DNA from: Paenibacillus xylanexedens
GTDB taxonomy: Bacteria > Bacillota > Bacilli > Paenibacillales > Paenibacillaceae
Direction: 5' to 3'
DNA: 64,000 bases
NCBI RefSeq assembly: GCF_007680605.1
Contig: NZ_VEIO01000001.1
Span: 1,240,001 to 1,304,000 of the forward strand
The notes beneath the pieces are model-generated. The model was not told the origin of the DNA. It was given only the letters and a program-made list of their open reading frames with translations, and ran no database searches. Within the stretch, counting starts at the first letter, position 1. Every line of letters begins with the position of its first letter. Of the stretch, positions 36,892 through 47,404 are shown in pieces. Position numbers and translations under genes: made by a program.

Positions 36892-37875
36892 ATGAATAAA
36901 ACGATTTCAGATATCGCTCAAATGGCAGGCGTGGCGAAGAGTACCGTGTCCCGTTTCCTGAATGGTGGCTCAGTCAGCGAGGATACCCGTCAAAAGATTG
37001 AGCGTATTATTAAGCAATATAATTATGTTCCGAATACCTTTGCACAGAGTCTCAAAGCCAAAAAGACCAGCATTATCGGTACAGTGGTTCCAAGGCTGGA
37101 TTCCTATGCGACATCACAGACACTGATCGGCATTGATGAGGAGCTAAGAGGGCTGCAATATCAGATGCTCATTGCGAACACGAGCCAGGACATGCAGCGT
37201 GAGATTGATGCCATTTATGATTTTGCCAGACAAAAAGTATCCGGAATCATTCTTCTTGCCGCTGAAGTGACCGATGCACACCTGAAGGCCATAGAAGACA
37301 TTCGGATTCCGGTGTTACTGGTAGGACAGCAGCATGAGTTACTGCATAGTCTCATTCACAACGACGAACAAGCCGGGTATCTCATGGGCAAATATGTTGT
37401 GGAACAAGGACACCGGGACATCGTGTACATGGGAGTAAGCGAGAAGGACCAGGCTGTAGGTATCCATCGTAAACAAGGATTTCGACGTGCCATTGACGAG
37501 TGCAGTGATTGCACGGTGAGGTATTATGAAACGAGCTTCAAAATGTCAGAAGCAGCGCTTACGGCAGCGGAGATTTTGCAAGAAAACAGACCCTCTCTTA
37601 TCGTTGCAGCGACAGATAATATCGCGATGGGTGTCATGAAAACCGCGTCCTTTCAAAAAGTTCGCATCCCGCAGCAAATGTCAGTAGCCGGGTTCGGCGG
37701 ATACGATATTACTGAAATGATCCACCCGACATTGACTACGGTAAAATATCATTATTTGCAGGCCGGAAAACTCGCCGCAAGTCATATTAGCAAGCTGGTT
37801 AAAGGGGAGAGTGTAAGTCAGCACACCGTCATGGATGTTGAATTAATTCCCCGAGAAAGCGTTGACAAAATATAA
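36892..37875 (+). CDS. scrR: LacI-family sucrose regulator
   Basis: A 327-aa LacI-type repressor: N-terminal helix-turn-helix (ISDIAQMAGVAKSTVSRFLNG), hinge (about 45-60), and a periplasmic-binding-like effector domain. It sits directly before sucrose-6-phosphate hydrolase and sucrose PTS genes. Two palindromic operators (GAACCGGTTC) lie between it and the hydrolase gene. These point to ScrR/SacR-like control, probably released by sucrose-6-phosphate or fructose. The ATG at 36892 has AGAGGAG upstream; a start at 36862 is unsupported. A -10 TATAAT is at 36846-36851. Confidence 0.88.
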   Translation: MNKTISDIAQMAGVAKSTVSRFLNGGSVSEDTRQKIERIIKQYNYVPNTFAQSLKAKKTSIIGTVVPRLDSYATSQTLIGIDEELRGLQYQMLIANTSQDMQREIDAIYDFARQKVSGIILLAAEVTDAHLKAIEDIRIPVLLVGQQHELLHSLIHNDEQAGYLMGKYVVEQGHRDIVYMGVSEKDQAVGIHRKQGFRRAIDECSDCTVRYYETSFKMSEAALTAAEILQENRPSLIVAATDNIAMGVMKTASFQKVRIPQQMSVAGFGGYDITEMIHPTLTTVKYHYLQAGKLAASHISKLVKGESVSQHTVMDVELIPRESVDKI

Positions 37876-37890
37876 ATCGATCCTTTATGA

Positions 37891-37978
37891 TAATTCCATC
37901 GAACCGGTTCCATTCCAGTTTTTAGTTCGAGAATGATGACACCGGTCAGCAACAATGGTTGTATGGAATTATTTTTTT
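37891..37978 (+). terminator. Terminator-like dyad enclosing one ScrR operator
   Basis: TAATTCCAT (37891-37899) pairs with ATGGAATTA (37963-37971), followed by TTTTTTT. TCGAAC/GTTCGA forms an inner arm. It would end scrR transcription. The operator at 37901 lies within it. Confidence 0.55.
37901..37910. promoter_or_regulatory. ScrR-type operator 1
   Basis: GAACCGGTTC, a perfect 10-base palindrome typical of LacI-family operators, 26 bases after the scrR stop. Confidence 0.65.
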
Positions 37979-38005
37979 GTCCGCTTTGGAACCGGTTCCT
38001 TTAAA
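37977..38005 (+). promoter_or_regulatory. scrB promoter with ScrR-type operator 2 in the spacer
   Basis: TTGTCC (-35), 17 bases and TTTAAA (-10). The spacer holds the perfect palindrome GGAACCGGTTCC (37988-37999), so bound repressor would block the polymerase. Confidence 0.65.
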
Positions 38006-38051
38006 GGTGGAACTGCTGATTTTGCATCATGATTGGAGATTGATATGACGT

Positions 38052-39542
38052 ATGAAAATGACAAGAGAGCAGCTCTATCGGCGGATTGAGCAAGCAGAAC
38101 CGGGAGAGATTGCCACGCTGGAAGCTAAGATCGCTGCATGTCCGTGGAGACAGAGTTATCATATTCAGCCCGTAACCGGTCTGCTTAACGATCCGAACGG
38201 ATTTTCCTACTATGAAGGTTATTACCATCTGTTTTATCAATGGTTCCCTCTTGGAACGGAGCACGGCATGAAGTACTGGTATCATACCCGTTCGAGTAAT
38301 TTGGTGAACTGGGAGAATGTTGGTATAGCCATTGAACCAGGGAGTTCTTACGACTCTCATGGAGCGTATTCCGGAAGTGCGATTGAAAAAGATGGCATGT
38401 TAAACCTGATTTACACAGGCAATACGCGGGATCGGAACTGGATCAGACATCCGTACCAGTGCTTGGCGTTCATGGATAAAGATAATGTAGTCACAAAATT
38501 CGAGCATCCAGTCATTTCTGACGTACCGACTGGATATACCGAACATTTCCGAGATCCGAAGGTGTGGCAGCACGAAGATGTCTATTATGGTGTCATTGGA
38601 GCCCAGCGTACGGATGAGACGGGATGCGCGGTGCTTTATCGGTCGGTAGATTTGAAACATTGGCAGTTTCTTGGGGAGATCGGCACAACATTGTCTTCCT
38701 TCGGATACATGTGGGAATGCCCCGACTATCTGGAGTTGGAAGGCCAGGGAGTACTCATCTTCTCACCGCAAGGCATTCCGGCCGAATCAGAACGCTACCA
38801 AAACATTTATCAATCGGGATACCTCATTGGTGAACCTCTGAACCTGGAGACGAGAGAATTCACACATGGGAAGTTTGAGGAGCTGGATCGCGGCTTTGAT
38901 TTTTATGCGCCGCAAACGATGCACTCCCCAGACGGAAGACGAATCCTGGTTGCATGGATGGGACTTCCTGATCTGGCGTATCCCACAGATGACAGTGGCT
39001 GGGCCCATTGTTTAACGGTTCCACGGCAATTATCGATTCAAGGTGGCAAGCTTATTCAGCAACCCGTTCCTGAAATGGCTCAACTGCGCAAGAATCAGCA
39101 AGGTATTCGGACGCAGGACTCGCTTCGCAATGAAATCCGATCCTTTGCAGACTTTCATGGTATCGCTTACGAACTCCAATGTGAGATTAGCCAGAACGAT
39201 GCAAACCTTGTGGGGATTGAGTTTCGGGCAAGTGATACGGAGAAAACGGTCATTCAGTATGATCGCCTGCAACGCAAACTTATGTTGGATCGCAGTCAGT
39301 CCGGTGCGGCACTGTCCGAAGCGAGTGGTACCATTCGCACCTTTACTTTGAATGAAGATATAGATGTAGATGCCGTAATCAAGCTGCATATGTTCGTGGA
39401 TTCATCTTCGGTCGAGATATTTGTCAACGATGGACAGGAAGTCTTCACCAGCCGAATCTTCCCAAGCCGGGATAGTACGGATATTCGATTTTTTGCACAC
39501 GGAGGCAAGGCGGATTTCAAAGCAGTCATGTGGAATGTTTAG
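38052..39542 (+). CDS. scrB: Sucrose-6-phosphate hydrolase (GH32)
   Basis: A 496-aa GH32 enzyme that splits sucrose-6-phosphate to glucose-6-phosphate and fructose. The nucleophile region is LLNDPNG (Asp47), the transition-state Asp is in FRDPK, and the acid/base Glu is in WECPD. A five-bladed propeller is followed by a beta-sandwich. The start is uncertain: GGAG lies 13 bases from the ATG at 38052, and a 14-codon overlapping ORF starting at 38044 has the better-spaced site. An ATG at 38058 is also possible. It is followed 26 bases later by the sucrose PTS gene. Confidence 0.92.
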   Translation: MKMTREQLYRRIEQAEPGEIATLEAKIAACPWRQSYHIQPVTGLLNDPNGFSYYEGYYHLFYQWFPLGTEHGMKYWYHTRSSNLVNWENVGIAIEPGSSYDSHGAYSGSAIEKDGMLNLIYTGNTRDRNWIRHPYQCLAFMDKDNVVTKFEHPVISDVPTGYTEHFRDPKVWQHEDVYYGVIGAQRTDETGCAVLYRSVDLKHWQFLGEIGTTLSSFGYMWECPDYLELEGQGVLIFSPQGIPAESERYQNIYQSGYLIGEPLNLETREFTHGKFEELDRGFDFYAPQTMHSPDGRRILVAWMGLPDLAYPTDDSGWAHCLTVPRQLSIQGGKLIQQPVPEMAQLRKNQQGIRTQDSLRNEIRSFADFHGIAYELQCEISQNDANLVGIEFRASDTEKTVIQYDRLQRKLMLDRSQSGAALSEASGTIRTFTLNEDIDVDAVIKLHMFVDSSSVEIFVNDGQEVFTSRIFPSRDSTDIRFFAHGGKADFKAVMWNV

Positions 39543-39568
39543 ATTGAATGAGAGAGGGATGAGACAAC

Positions 39569-41554
39569 ATGTCGGATAACGGGCGCATTGCCAAAGAGGT
39601 CATCCAGGCCGTCGGGGGAAAAGATAATATCGCCTCCTTTGCACATTGTGCGACACGGCTTCGCATCATGGTGAAGGATAAAGAGAAGATTGATCAGAAG
39701 CAAGTCGAGAACATCGACAAGGTGAAGGGTGCCTTTTTCAATTCGGGACAATATCAGATTATTTTCGGCACAGGTACGGTCAATCGAATTTTTGAAGAGG
39801 TTGAGAAGCAGGGAATTGAAGGGACATCGAAAGAAGACGTGAAGAGTCAGGGAAAAAAGGAAGGCAATGCATTCCAGCGGGCTATTCGCACATTTGGTGA
39901 CGTCTTTGTTCCGATTATTCCTGTGCTGGTAGCGACAGGGCTGTTCATGGGTCTGCGCGGTCTGCTTACGCAAAATGAAATTCTGGCATGGTTCGGCGCA
40001 ACACCTGATGACATATCGCCAAATTTTCTGCTCTTCACGCAGATTCTAACGGATACGGCTTTTGCATTTCTGCCTGCACTTGTTGCCTGGTCTGCATTCC
40101 GCGTATTCGGCGGGAGCCCTGTGCTCGGGATTGTACTTGGTCTGATGCTGGTGAATCCAGCGCTTCCCAATGCTTATGCTGTAGCTGATGGCTCGGCGCA
40201 ACCCTTGCATATGTTCGGGTTTATCCCCGTCGTAGGGTATCAGGGATCGGTACTGCCTGCCTTTTTTGTAGGTTTACTCGGTGCAAAGTTTGAAAAAGTA
40301 TTGCGTAGACGTGTGCCTGAGGCACTGGATTTGATTTTGACTCCATTCATTACGCTAACGGTGATGATTACACTTGGACTATTCGCTATTGGTCCTGTAT
40401 TTCACTCCCTTGAAGAGTGGGTTCTGCATGGCACAACGGCTGTACTCGATCTGCCTTACGGAATCGCAGGCATTATTATTGGATTCTTCCATCAGATCAT
40501 TGTGGTTACGGGTGTACATCATATCTTTAACTTTCTGGAGATTCAATTGCTTGAAAAAACGGGCTTCAATCCGTTTAATGCGATTATCACATGTGCGATG
40601 GCTGCACAGGGAGCGGCATGTCTTGCGGTGGGTCTGAAAACTAAAAATATGAAGCTCAAGGCACTCGCGCTTCCCTCATCGTTATCGGCATTTCTCGGTA
40701 TCACTGAACCCGCCATCTTTGGTGTGAATCTACGTTATATGAAACCATTTGTGATGGGTCTGATCGGGGGAGCCGTTGGTGGTTTCATCGCTTCGCTCTT
40801 CCATCTGCAAGGTACGGGCATGGCCGTGACGGTAATTCCCGGAACACTTCTGTATCTGAACAGTCAATTGCCTTTATACATTTTGTCCAACGTAACGGCT
40901 ATGGCGATTGCTTTTGCACTGACATGGTTCTTCGGTTATAAAGATCAACCGATTGAAGCAGAATCCGGCAACGGTTCATCTGTGGAAACAACGTCTGCGT
41001 CATCCGTATCGGGCTTAGCTTCTTCTGCATCTGCATCGGTAACGGAATCGCTCAATGCCGCATCTCGTCCCAAAGTGAAACAGCTGGAGATCGCATCCCC
41101 GATCCATGGTACACTCGTTGAACTGGAGCAGGTGCCTGATCCGGCATTTGCGGAAAAACATATGGGAGAGGGCTTCGCCATCGAGCCTTCCGAAGGCAAA
41201 GTGTACGCTCCGTTTGATGGCGTTGTTGCCCATGTCATGGATAAGAGTAAACATGCGGTTATTTTGGAGCACGAGACAGGAGTTCAACTGCTGGTTCATA
41301 TCGGTATCAATACCGTCGGTCTGAAAGGAAAAGGTTTTGTTACTTATGTGAAAAGTGGGGATTCCGTACTTGCCGGACAACTGCTCATTGAATTTGATAT
41401 GGATATCATCGAGGAGGTTGGACTGCCGTTGATTACTCCTGTGCTGATCCCGAGCGGGAACGAGTCTATTGCTTCTGTGAGAGCGATAACAAGCGGAATC
41501 GTGCAGGCGAATGAGAAAAAGATACTGACGATAGAGTTTACGGAGCCACAATAG
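39569..41554 (+). CDS. scrA: Sucrose PTS transporter subunit EIIBCA
   Basis: A 661-aa PTS permease that imports and phosphorylates sucrose. Domains in order: EIIB (about 1-85, phosphocysteine in FAHCATRLRI), EIIC (about 100-455, ten or so membrane segments, GITEPAIFGV motif), a Ser/Thr/Ala-rich linker (about 470-510) and EIIA (about 520-661, phosphohistidine in LLVHIGINT). The specificity is deduced from the preceding sucrose-6-P hydrolase and LacI-type regulator. A fused EIIA makes the permease independent of a separate EIIA. Confidence 0.92.
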   Translation: MSDNGRIAKEVIQAVGGKDNIASFAHCATRLRIMVKDKEKIDQKQVENIDKVKGAFFNSGQYQIIFGTGTVNRIFEEVEKQGIEGTSKEDVKSQGKKEGNAFQRAIRTFGDVFVPIIPVLVATGLFMGLRGLLTQNEILAWFGATPDDISPNFLLFTQILTDTAFAFLPALVAWSAFRVFGGSPVLGIVLGLMLVNPALPNAYAVADGSAQPLHMFGFIPVVGYQGSVLPAFFVGLLGAKFEKVLRRRVPEALDLILTPFITLTVMITLGLFAIGPVFHSLEEWVLHGTTAVLDLPYGIAGIIIGFFHQIIVVTGVHHIFNFLEIQLLEKTGFNPFNAIITCAMAAQGAACLAVGLKTKNMKLKALALPSSLSAFLGITEPAIFGVNLRYMKPFVMGLIGGAVGGFIASLFHLQGTGMAVTVIPGTLLYLNSQLPLYILSNVTAMAIAFALTWFFGYKDQPIEAESGNGSSVETTSASSVSGLASSASASVTESLNAASRPKVKQLEIASPIHGTLVELEQVPDPAFAEKHMGEGFAIEPSEGKVYAPFDGVVAHVMDKSKHAVILEHETGVQLLVHIGINTVGLKGKGFVTYVKSGDSVLAGQLLIEFDMDIIEEVGLPLITPVLIPSGNESIASVRAITSGIVQANEKKILTIEFTEPQ

Positions 41555-41588
41555 GAAATATCATGTAAAACAAGAGCTACAAAAATCA

Positions 41589-41624
41589 AGGGAAAACGGG
41601 TGGATACACCCGGTTTCCCTTTTT
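41589..41624. terminator. Bidirectional terminator between the sucrose genes and catalase
   Basis: AGGGAAA-A-CGGGTG, loop GATA, CACCCG-G-TTTCCCT, with T-runs on the plus side and A-runs on the other. It serves the two convergent transcripts. Confidence 0.88.
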
Positions 41625-41633
41625 CTAATCCTG

Positions 41634-42533
41634 TTATAATCCGGCATTCCGCTTAAGTCGTTCTGCAATCTGGAGAAAGTCTTCCGGGGATATACCAGGA
41701 GCAAATTCTTCCGGCAGATCAGGAAGCTCGGGAATGGGACCTCCGTAACCCGGTAAACCTGCAAAGGCCTCCAGTTTACCTCCGTCGGTAGGATGCACAC
41801 CTTTCCATATCTGGGCAATCTGCTGATAATCCTTGTCACTGAACGTGTACAATCGTCGTTGTTCACCCATCGCTTCCCATTTGCGGGTAGTCTCAAACGC
41901 TTTGTTGTCAAGAGAGGGGATGGGAATCAGCTTCGTCACATCAACCCCCGTTGCAATCTCCAGTGCTTTGGCGTATGCCAGAATGTGTACACCGCCCCGG
42001 ACAAGCAGATAACCCGTCATCTCACGAGCCGTATTGTTATCGGTCATTTCGTACACTCTCATTTTGTGTGTTCTTGCGCCACATTCCAGGAAGAAGTTGT
42101 GTAGCAGATCTAAAATCAAGTTACCACTGCTAAATACATACGAGCCATTCCAGGGTCTTCCCATGGAATCATAGGGTAGTGCCGTCTGTGCGGATTCTAT
42201 AAAATGTGAAGTCATACGTAAATCCTTGGCTATGCGAAGCGGTGTGGAGTCTGGTTCGCCAGGTGACGTTGAGCCTTCGAGCATCAAATTAATCGTGTTC
42301 GCGACAAGTTCGACATGACCGAATTCTTCTGCCGTAATACTGGCAACAATGTCATAGAAGGGACGTAGCTTGGATCTGCCTCTGAAGTTAAACGACTGAT
42401 ACATGTAATTGTTCAGCGTTGACATCTCGCCATATTTTCCACCAAGCAATTCCTGCACGGCACTGGCTCCGTTCGGGTCCGGATTATTCGATATAGGCAA
42501 TTCAATGGCAAGACGATCTACACGTTTGAACAT
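41634..42533 (-). CDS. Manganese catalase
   Basis: A 299-aa ferritin-like four-helix-bundle protein of the Mn-catalase family, which breaks down hydrogen peroxide with a di-manganese site. The helices carry the metal ligands (for example ELLGGKYGEMSTLNNYMYQ, ASITAEEFGHVELVANTIN, and RGGVHILAYAKALE). Some members form part of spore coats. A GGAGG site precedes the start. It lies 79 bases downstream of the endoglucanase gene on the same strand, with no clear terminator between, so read-through is possible. Confidence 0.92.
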   Translation of the reverse strand: MFKRVDRLAIELPISNNPDPNGASAVQELLGGKYGEMSTLNNYMYQSFNFRGRSKLRPFYDIVASITAEEFGHVELVANTINLMLEGSTSPGEPDSTPLRIAKDLRMTSHFIESAQTALPYDSMGRPWNGSYVFSSGNLILDLLHNFFLECGARTHKMRVYEMTDNNTAREMTGYLLVRGGVHILAYAKALEIATGVDVTKLIPIPSLDNKAFETTRKWEAMGEQRRLYTFSDKDYQQIAQIWKGVHPTDGGKLEAFAGLPGYGGPIPELPDLPEEFAPGISPEDFLQIAERLKRNAGL

Positions 42534-42612
42534 GTCAATTCCTCCTCATCCTCATTACAATCAAGGTATGAAGGTTGACTTGTACGTTATTCAACCTAAT
42601 GTTGTGCGCAGA

Positions 42613-44337
42613 TCAGGAGGATGAACCCTTAACGCTTGTGCCTTTTTTCGTAAGGGTATATTCAATCACAGTACCACTCCAGAAATGGAACTTGAGGTGG
42701 ATTTCGCCGTCTTTGGTTTCGTTGAAAAAGTTAGGTTTAAGCTCAATGACATTGCCATCATAATCCGGGCTAAACGTATAGGCGAATTCCTTAAATGACG
42801 TCCAATTCTGAGGGCCAGCATTTTCTCCATTGGCATAGGTCGCTTCCATCGTTGCGAGCTGATCGCCACCAAAAGTGACGGGAATAGCGAAAGTGCTAGT
42901 TGTACCCTGCGCGTCATTTAAAACAGGTGTGTTGTATTGAATAATATGCAACGTCCAGTCTGCACCTGCACTGAACCCGGCTGTCAATGTAGCATTTACC
43001 CCTAGCTTGCTTTCAGCAGTTAATCGGGAGAGCAGGCCTGATTTTAAAGTGAGCACACCGTTTCGAATCGTGTAATCTTTACCTCGTAGAAGTGGAGTTA
43101 TGCCATTTTTCAGAGAAAAGAAGCGGTTTTCATTCAAATGCAGATTGATTTTTACATCCTGCATGGGTTCATGTTGTTTCAGATATACTTGATCAGTCTC
43201 TGCGGTGGATGAACGCCCGCTCCAGCTCGCCCGGATCATATCAAACAGTTGTTGATCTGACCAAGTATAGCTAGTGCGTCCAAAATGTTGTCCGTTGTCC
43301 CAAAGCATGGTGGTCATCTGTTTTTGACGTGAGTAATGTCCAACGAATTCAAAAAATTTCAATTTCTCACCTTGTTCAATCACACCTGTATGCTGGTCAA
43401 ATCCGAGCAAACCGTACTCACCGATGATGACTGGAATACCTTTGGCTGTAAAGGCATCGTGAACGCGGTCAAACGTGTTGGTAACGTCCTTTTGCACTTC
43501 ATCGTTGAATTTGGTAAATCCCGCAATGTTCACGCTGAAAGGCCAGAAGCCGTAATAATGTACGGTAGCGATGAGATTAGGATCATCCAGCTTTTGAATC
43601 GTCTGATTCAACGCATCCAGATCAGGCTGAGCCGACGAAGTATGCATGGTAGGCAGTACAAGTGGACGGGTATCGTTATTTCCGCCGGAAGATCTTACGA
43701 TATGATGAAAAGAAGTATTCAACGTATTCAGCATTCGGTATCCCGTGTCTGCATTCGTAGTGCCACCTTCGGTGAAGCGGGGTTCATTGACACTTTCGAA
43801 CATCAGTTTCTCGGGTGCATCCTTGAACTTGTTTGCAATCTGTGTCCAAATGGCATTGTAGCGCGCAAGAACGTGATCATAGTCTTTCTCCATGGTGCTG
43901 ATCCAGCGCCAGGAATCATGATGCAGATTGATCATGACATAGAGATCGGCATCAAGCGCCCAGCCTACGACCTCATGAACCCGATTTATGTAAGCCTCGT
44001 CAATGTTGTAATCCGGTTTGTCACCAATGTGCGCTTCCCAGGTAACGGGTATACGAATGCTTTTGTACCCTTCATCGGCTATCGATTGTATCAGCTCTTT
44101 CGTAATGCGTGGGTTTCCCCAAGCCGTCTCATCATCCCCGACTGCATCCAGCGAGTTACCCAGATTCCAGCCTGGTTCCATCGCATTGACATAGGTTTGC
44201 ATTTTACTTACGGGGGCTGGTTTGCTGTCAGGCTCGTGGGGTCCTGTAGCGGCAGAGGCCATGGCGGCAGAGAACATAGACAGAACCAAGGCCGCGGCTA
44301 CGGTGATTGTGAGGATGGACTTTCGTTTTTTTGGCAT
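42613..44337 (-). CDS. Secreted GH5 endo-beta-1,4-glucanase with C-terminal CBM domains
   Basis: A 574-aa secreted cellulase. A Sec signal covers about residues 1-30 (cleavage near AMASAA). The GH5 barrel (about 40-340) has the acid/base Glu185 in SVNEPRF and nucleophile Glu307 in IIGEYG. A CBM_X2-like (about 370-460) and a CBM46-like domain (about 470-565) follow, as in Bacillus Cel5 enzymes. The start at 44337 has AAGGAG nine bases upstream; frames extending to 44415 are unsupported. A near-perfect cre site (44384-44397) sits just upstream, suggesting CcpA repression by glucose. Confidence 0.9.
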   Translation of the reverse strand: MPKKRKSILTITVAAALVLSMFSAAMASAATGPHEPDSKPAPVSKMQTYVNAMEPGWNLGNSLDAVGDDETAWGNPRITKELIQSIADEGYKSIRIPVTWEAHIGDKPDYNIDEAYINRVHEVVGWALDADLYVMINLHHDSWRWISTMEKDYDHVLARYNAIWTQIANKFKDAPEKLMFESVNEPRFTEGGTTNADTGYRMLNTLNTSFHHIVRSSGGNNDTRPLVLPTMHTSSAQPDLDALNQTIQKLDDPNLIATVHYYGFWPFSVNIAGFTKFNDEVQKDVTNTFDRVHDAFTAKGIPVIIGEYGLLGFDQHTGVIEQGEKLKFFEFVGHYSRQKQMTTMLWDNGQHFGRTSYTWSDQQLFDMIRASWSGRSSTAETDQVYLKQHEPMQDVKINLHLNENRFFSLKNGITPLLRGKDYTIRNGVLTLKSGLLSRLTAESKLGVNATLTAGFSAGADWTLHIIQYNTPVLNDAQGTTSTFAIPVTFGGDQLATMEATYANGENAGPQNWTSFKEFAYTFSPDYDGNVIELKPNFFNETKDGEIHLKFHFWSGTVIEYTLTKKGTSVKGSSS

Positions 44338-44383
44338 CAATAACATCTCCTTTTTTAAAATCAAGATGATGAAGCTAAAATAC

Positions 44384-44397
44384 TGAAAGCGTTTTCT
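44384..44397. promoter_or_regulatory. cre site (CcpA operator) upstream of the endoglucanase
   Basis: TGAAAGCGTTTTCT matches the cre consensus TGWNANCGNTNWCA at 13 of 14 positions. It lies 47 bases upstream of the endoglucanase start. Confidence 0.75.
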
Positions 44398-44548
44398 GAA
44401 CAGTAAATATATCACAGTCGACAGGAAGGAAATACCATTACAATTGGAATAAAATTCATTCGAAAATTAGTGCTTATCTGCTGCATTTGATTTATATTTA
44501 TATGAATGTAGTACACTGAACTACCGTGGACAACACAGGAGGGCACTT

Positions 44549-45379
44549 ATGATGAAACTCGATGCACATCAACATTTTTGGAATTATAACATTCGTGATT
44601 ATGGATGGATCGGTGAAGAGATGAGTGTGATTCAGCGTTCATTTCTGCCGGAAGACCTAGAGCCAATCCTTTCGGATTCTGGCGTCTCGGGCTGTGTAGC
44701 TGTGCAGGCACGACAAAGTCTTGAAGAAACCGAGTGGCTGCTCGAACTCGCAGACAAGCATGATTTCATTAAAGGCGTGGTTGGCTGGGTAGATCTCTGT
44801 TCTGAGGAAGCCTCATCTCAACTAGAAAAATTTGCGGCTAACCCTTGGCTGAAGGGCGTGCGCCATGTGATACAGGACGAACCTGATGTAAAGTTCGTGT
44901 TGCGTAAGGATTTTCAACGAGGGATTGCCTTGCTACAACAGCACGATCTAGCCTACGATTTGCTCGTATCGAAGGAGCAACTTCCTTATGCCGTAGAATT
45001 GGTTCAGAAGTTTCCACAGCAGCGCTTTGTCATTGACCATCTGGCTAAACCGGCCATTAAGGCTGGAATCAGTTCACCTTGGAAGGAAACCATGAAAGCG
45101 ATTGCGGCATATCCAAATGTCTATTGCAAATTATCTGGCATGGTCACCGAAGCAGATTGGAATAAGTGGACACAGGAGGACTTTGCCCCTTATATTGATA
45201 CCGTGCTTCAAGCCTTTGGACCAAAGCGAGTGATGTATGGATCGGACTGGCCGGTATGCACCGTAGCTGGTACATATGCACAGGTTTTCAATCTGTTGCA
45301 AACGCATGTTCAGAGCTTGCCAGAAGCGGAGCGGCAACTGATTTTTGGTGATAATTGTGCCACGTTTTACAGATTATAA
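44549..45379 (+). CDS. Amidohydrolase-2 family protein, probable sugar lactonase
   Basis: A 276-aa TIM-barrel metal-dependent hydrolase. It has the N-terminal DAHQHFW metal site, KGVRHVIQDEPD in the middle, VIDHLAKP, YCKLSGM and GSDWPVC (the C-terminal Asp). This set is typical of the L-fuconolactonase/L-rhamnono-lactonase branch. A sugar-acid lactone is the likely substrate, but no pathway genes lie beside it. GGAGG precedes the start. It is divergent from the endoglucanase and upstream of the beta-glucoside regulon. Confidence 0.8.
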   Translation: MMKLDAHQHFWNYNIRDYGWIGEEMSVIQRSFLPEDLEPILSDSGVSGCVAVQARQSLEETEWLLELADKHDFIKGVVGWVDLCSEEASSQLEKFAANPWLKGVRHVIQDEPDVKFVLRKDFQRGIALLQQHDLAYDLLVSKEQLPYAVELVQKFPQQRFVIDHLAKPAIKAGISSPWKETMKAIAAYPNVYCKLSGMVTEADWNKWTQEDFAPYIDTVLQAFGPKRVMYGSDWPVCTVAGTYAQVFNLLQTHVQSLPEAERQLIFGDNCATFYRL

Positions 45380-45456
45380 GTATATGAGAAATGGTGCAGA
45401 CATGAAAAAACACCCCTTAAATAAGCCAATAAGTATGTCAAATTCAATCGCGTGCG

Positions 45457-45485
45457 TTGACATATTTCCTGTTTCTTGGTAATGT
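45457..45485 (+). promoter_or_regulatory. Promoter of the 6-phospho-beta-glucosidase gene
   Basis: TTGACA, 17 bases, TAATGT. The right half (GCGTTGACA) resembles the cre-overlapping -35 of licT, but the left half does not match cre. Confidence 0.7.
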
Positions 45486-45510
45486 TTTATCTAATCCGCA
45501 TAATGTTTTC

Positions 45511-45535
45511 TGGGAATGTTACCGAATACGGGCAT

Positions 45536-45539
<4 letters not shown>
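45511..45539 (+). promoter_or_regulatory. RAT 1: LicT-type ribonucleic antiterminator
   Basis: GGGAATGTTACCG...GGGCATAACC matches the RAT consensus of the BglG/LicT family with some drift. Its 3' end overlaps the terminator at 45536-45596, as the mechanism requires. Confidence 0.7.
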
Positions 45540-47111
<1,572 letters not shown>

Positions 47112-47142
47112 TCTCATTGTTTTGAGCGCAGCTGCTTCCAAG

Positions 47143-47179
47143 CATGAGGAAGTTGCAGGATTCCTGTAACTTCCTCATG
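47143..47179 (+). terminator. Hairpin after the GH1 gene
   Basis: CATGAGGAAGTT-G-CAGG...CCTG-T-AACTTCCTCATG forms a long stem. There is no clear T-run, so termination efficiency is uncertain. Confidence 0.55.
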
Positions 47180-47188
47180 TCTGACCGT

Positions 47189-47202
47189 TGAAAGCGTTGA
47201 CA
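47189..47202. promoter_or_regulatory. Perfect cre site overlapping the licT -35
   Basis: TGAAAGCGTTGACA satisfies all 14 positions of TGWNANCGNTNWCA, and its last six bases are the -35 element. Confidence 0.85.
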
Positions 47203-47225
47203 TATGACGCAGTTCACGCTATACT
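47197..47225 (+). promoter_or_regulatory. licT promoter
   Basis: TTGACA (47197-47202), 17 bases, TATACT (47220-47225). Overlap with the cre site implies direct CcpA block of polymerase. Confidence 0.85.
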
Positions 47226-47246
47226 TGACGCAAATATATCGTTACT

Positions 47247-47281
47247 GGGATTGTTACTACATCACACGCGTAGGCAAAACC
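47247..47281 (+). promoter_or_regulatory. RAT 2: LicT-type antiterminator before licT
   Basis: GGGATTGTTACTAC...GTAGGCAAAACC is a good match to the family RAT (GGATTGTTAC...GGCAAAACC). Its end overlaps the terminator at 47277. Confidence 0.88.
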
Positions 47282-47343
47282 TGAGCACCAAAAAAAGCAG
47301 ACCGCCACGTCTTGTTTATTTTGTGATGCTCCAGGTTTTTTTT
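47277..47343 (+). terminator. LicT-controlled leader terminator 2
   Basis: AAAACCTGAGCA pairs with TGCTCCAGGTTTT (one unpaired base), ending in a T-run. Confidence 0.85.
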
Positions 47344-47404
47344 GCATGCCCATAATTGGATATATCTTGGCGACTAGAGAGTGGAACGTGACGGGGGGAT
47401 TGAA

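Noticed and set aside
38044..38088. 14-codon ORF overlapping the scrB start
   Set aside because: It has the better-spaced GGAG but is very short and not conserved as far as I can tell; noted under scrB only.
41015..41551. Minus-strand 178-codon frame
   Set aside because: Shadow of the EIIA part of the sucrose PTS gene.
43336..44343. Plus-strand 335-codon open frame opposite the endoglucanase
   Set aside because: It is the antisense shadow of a clear GH5 gene with signal peptide and catalytic residues; the translated frame has no family features.
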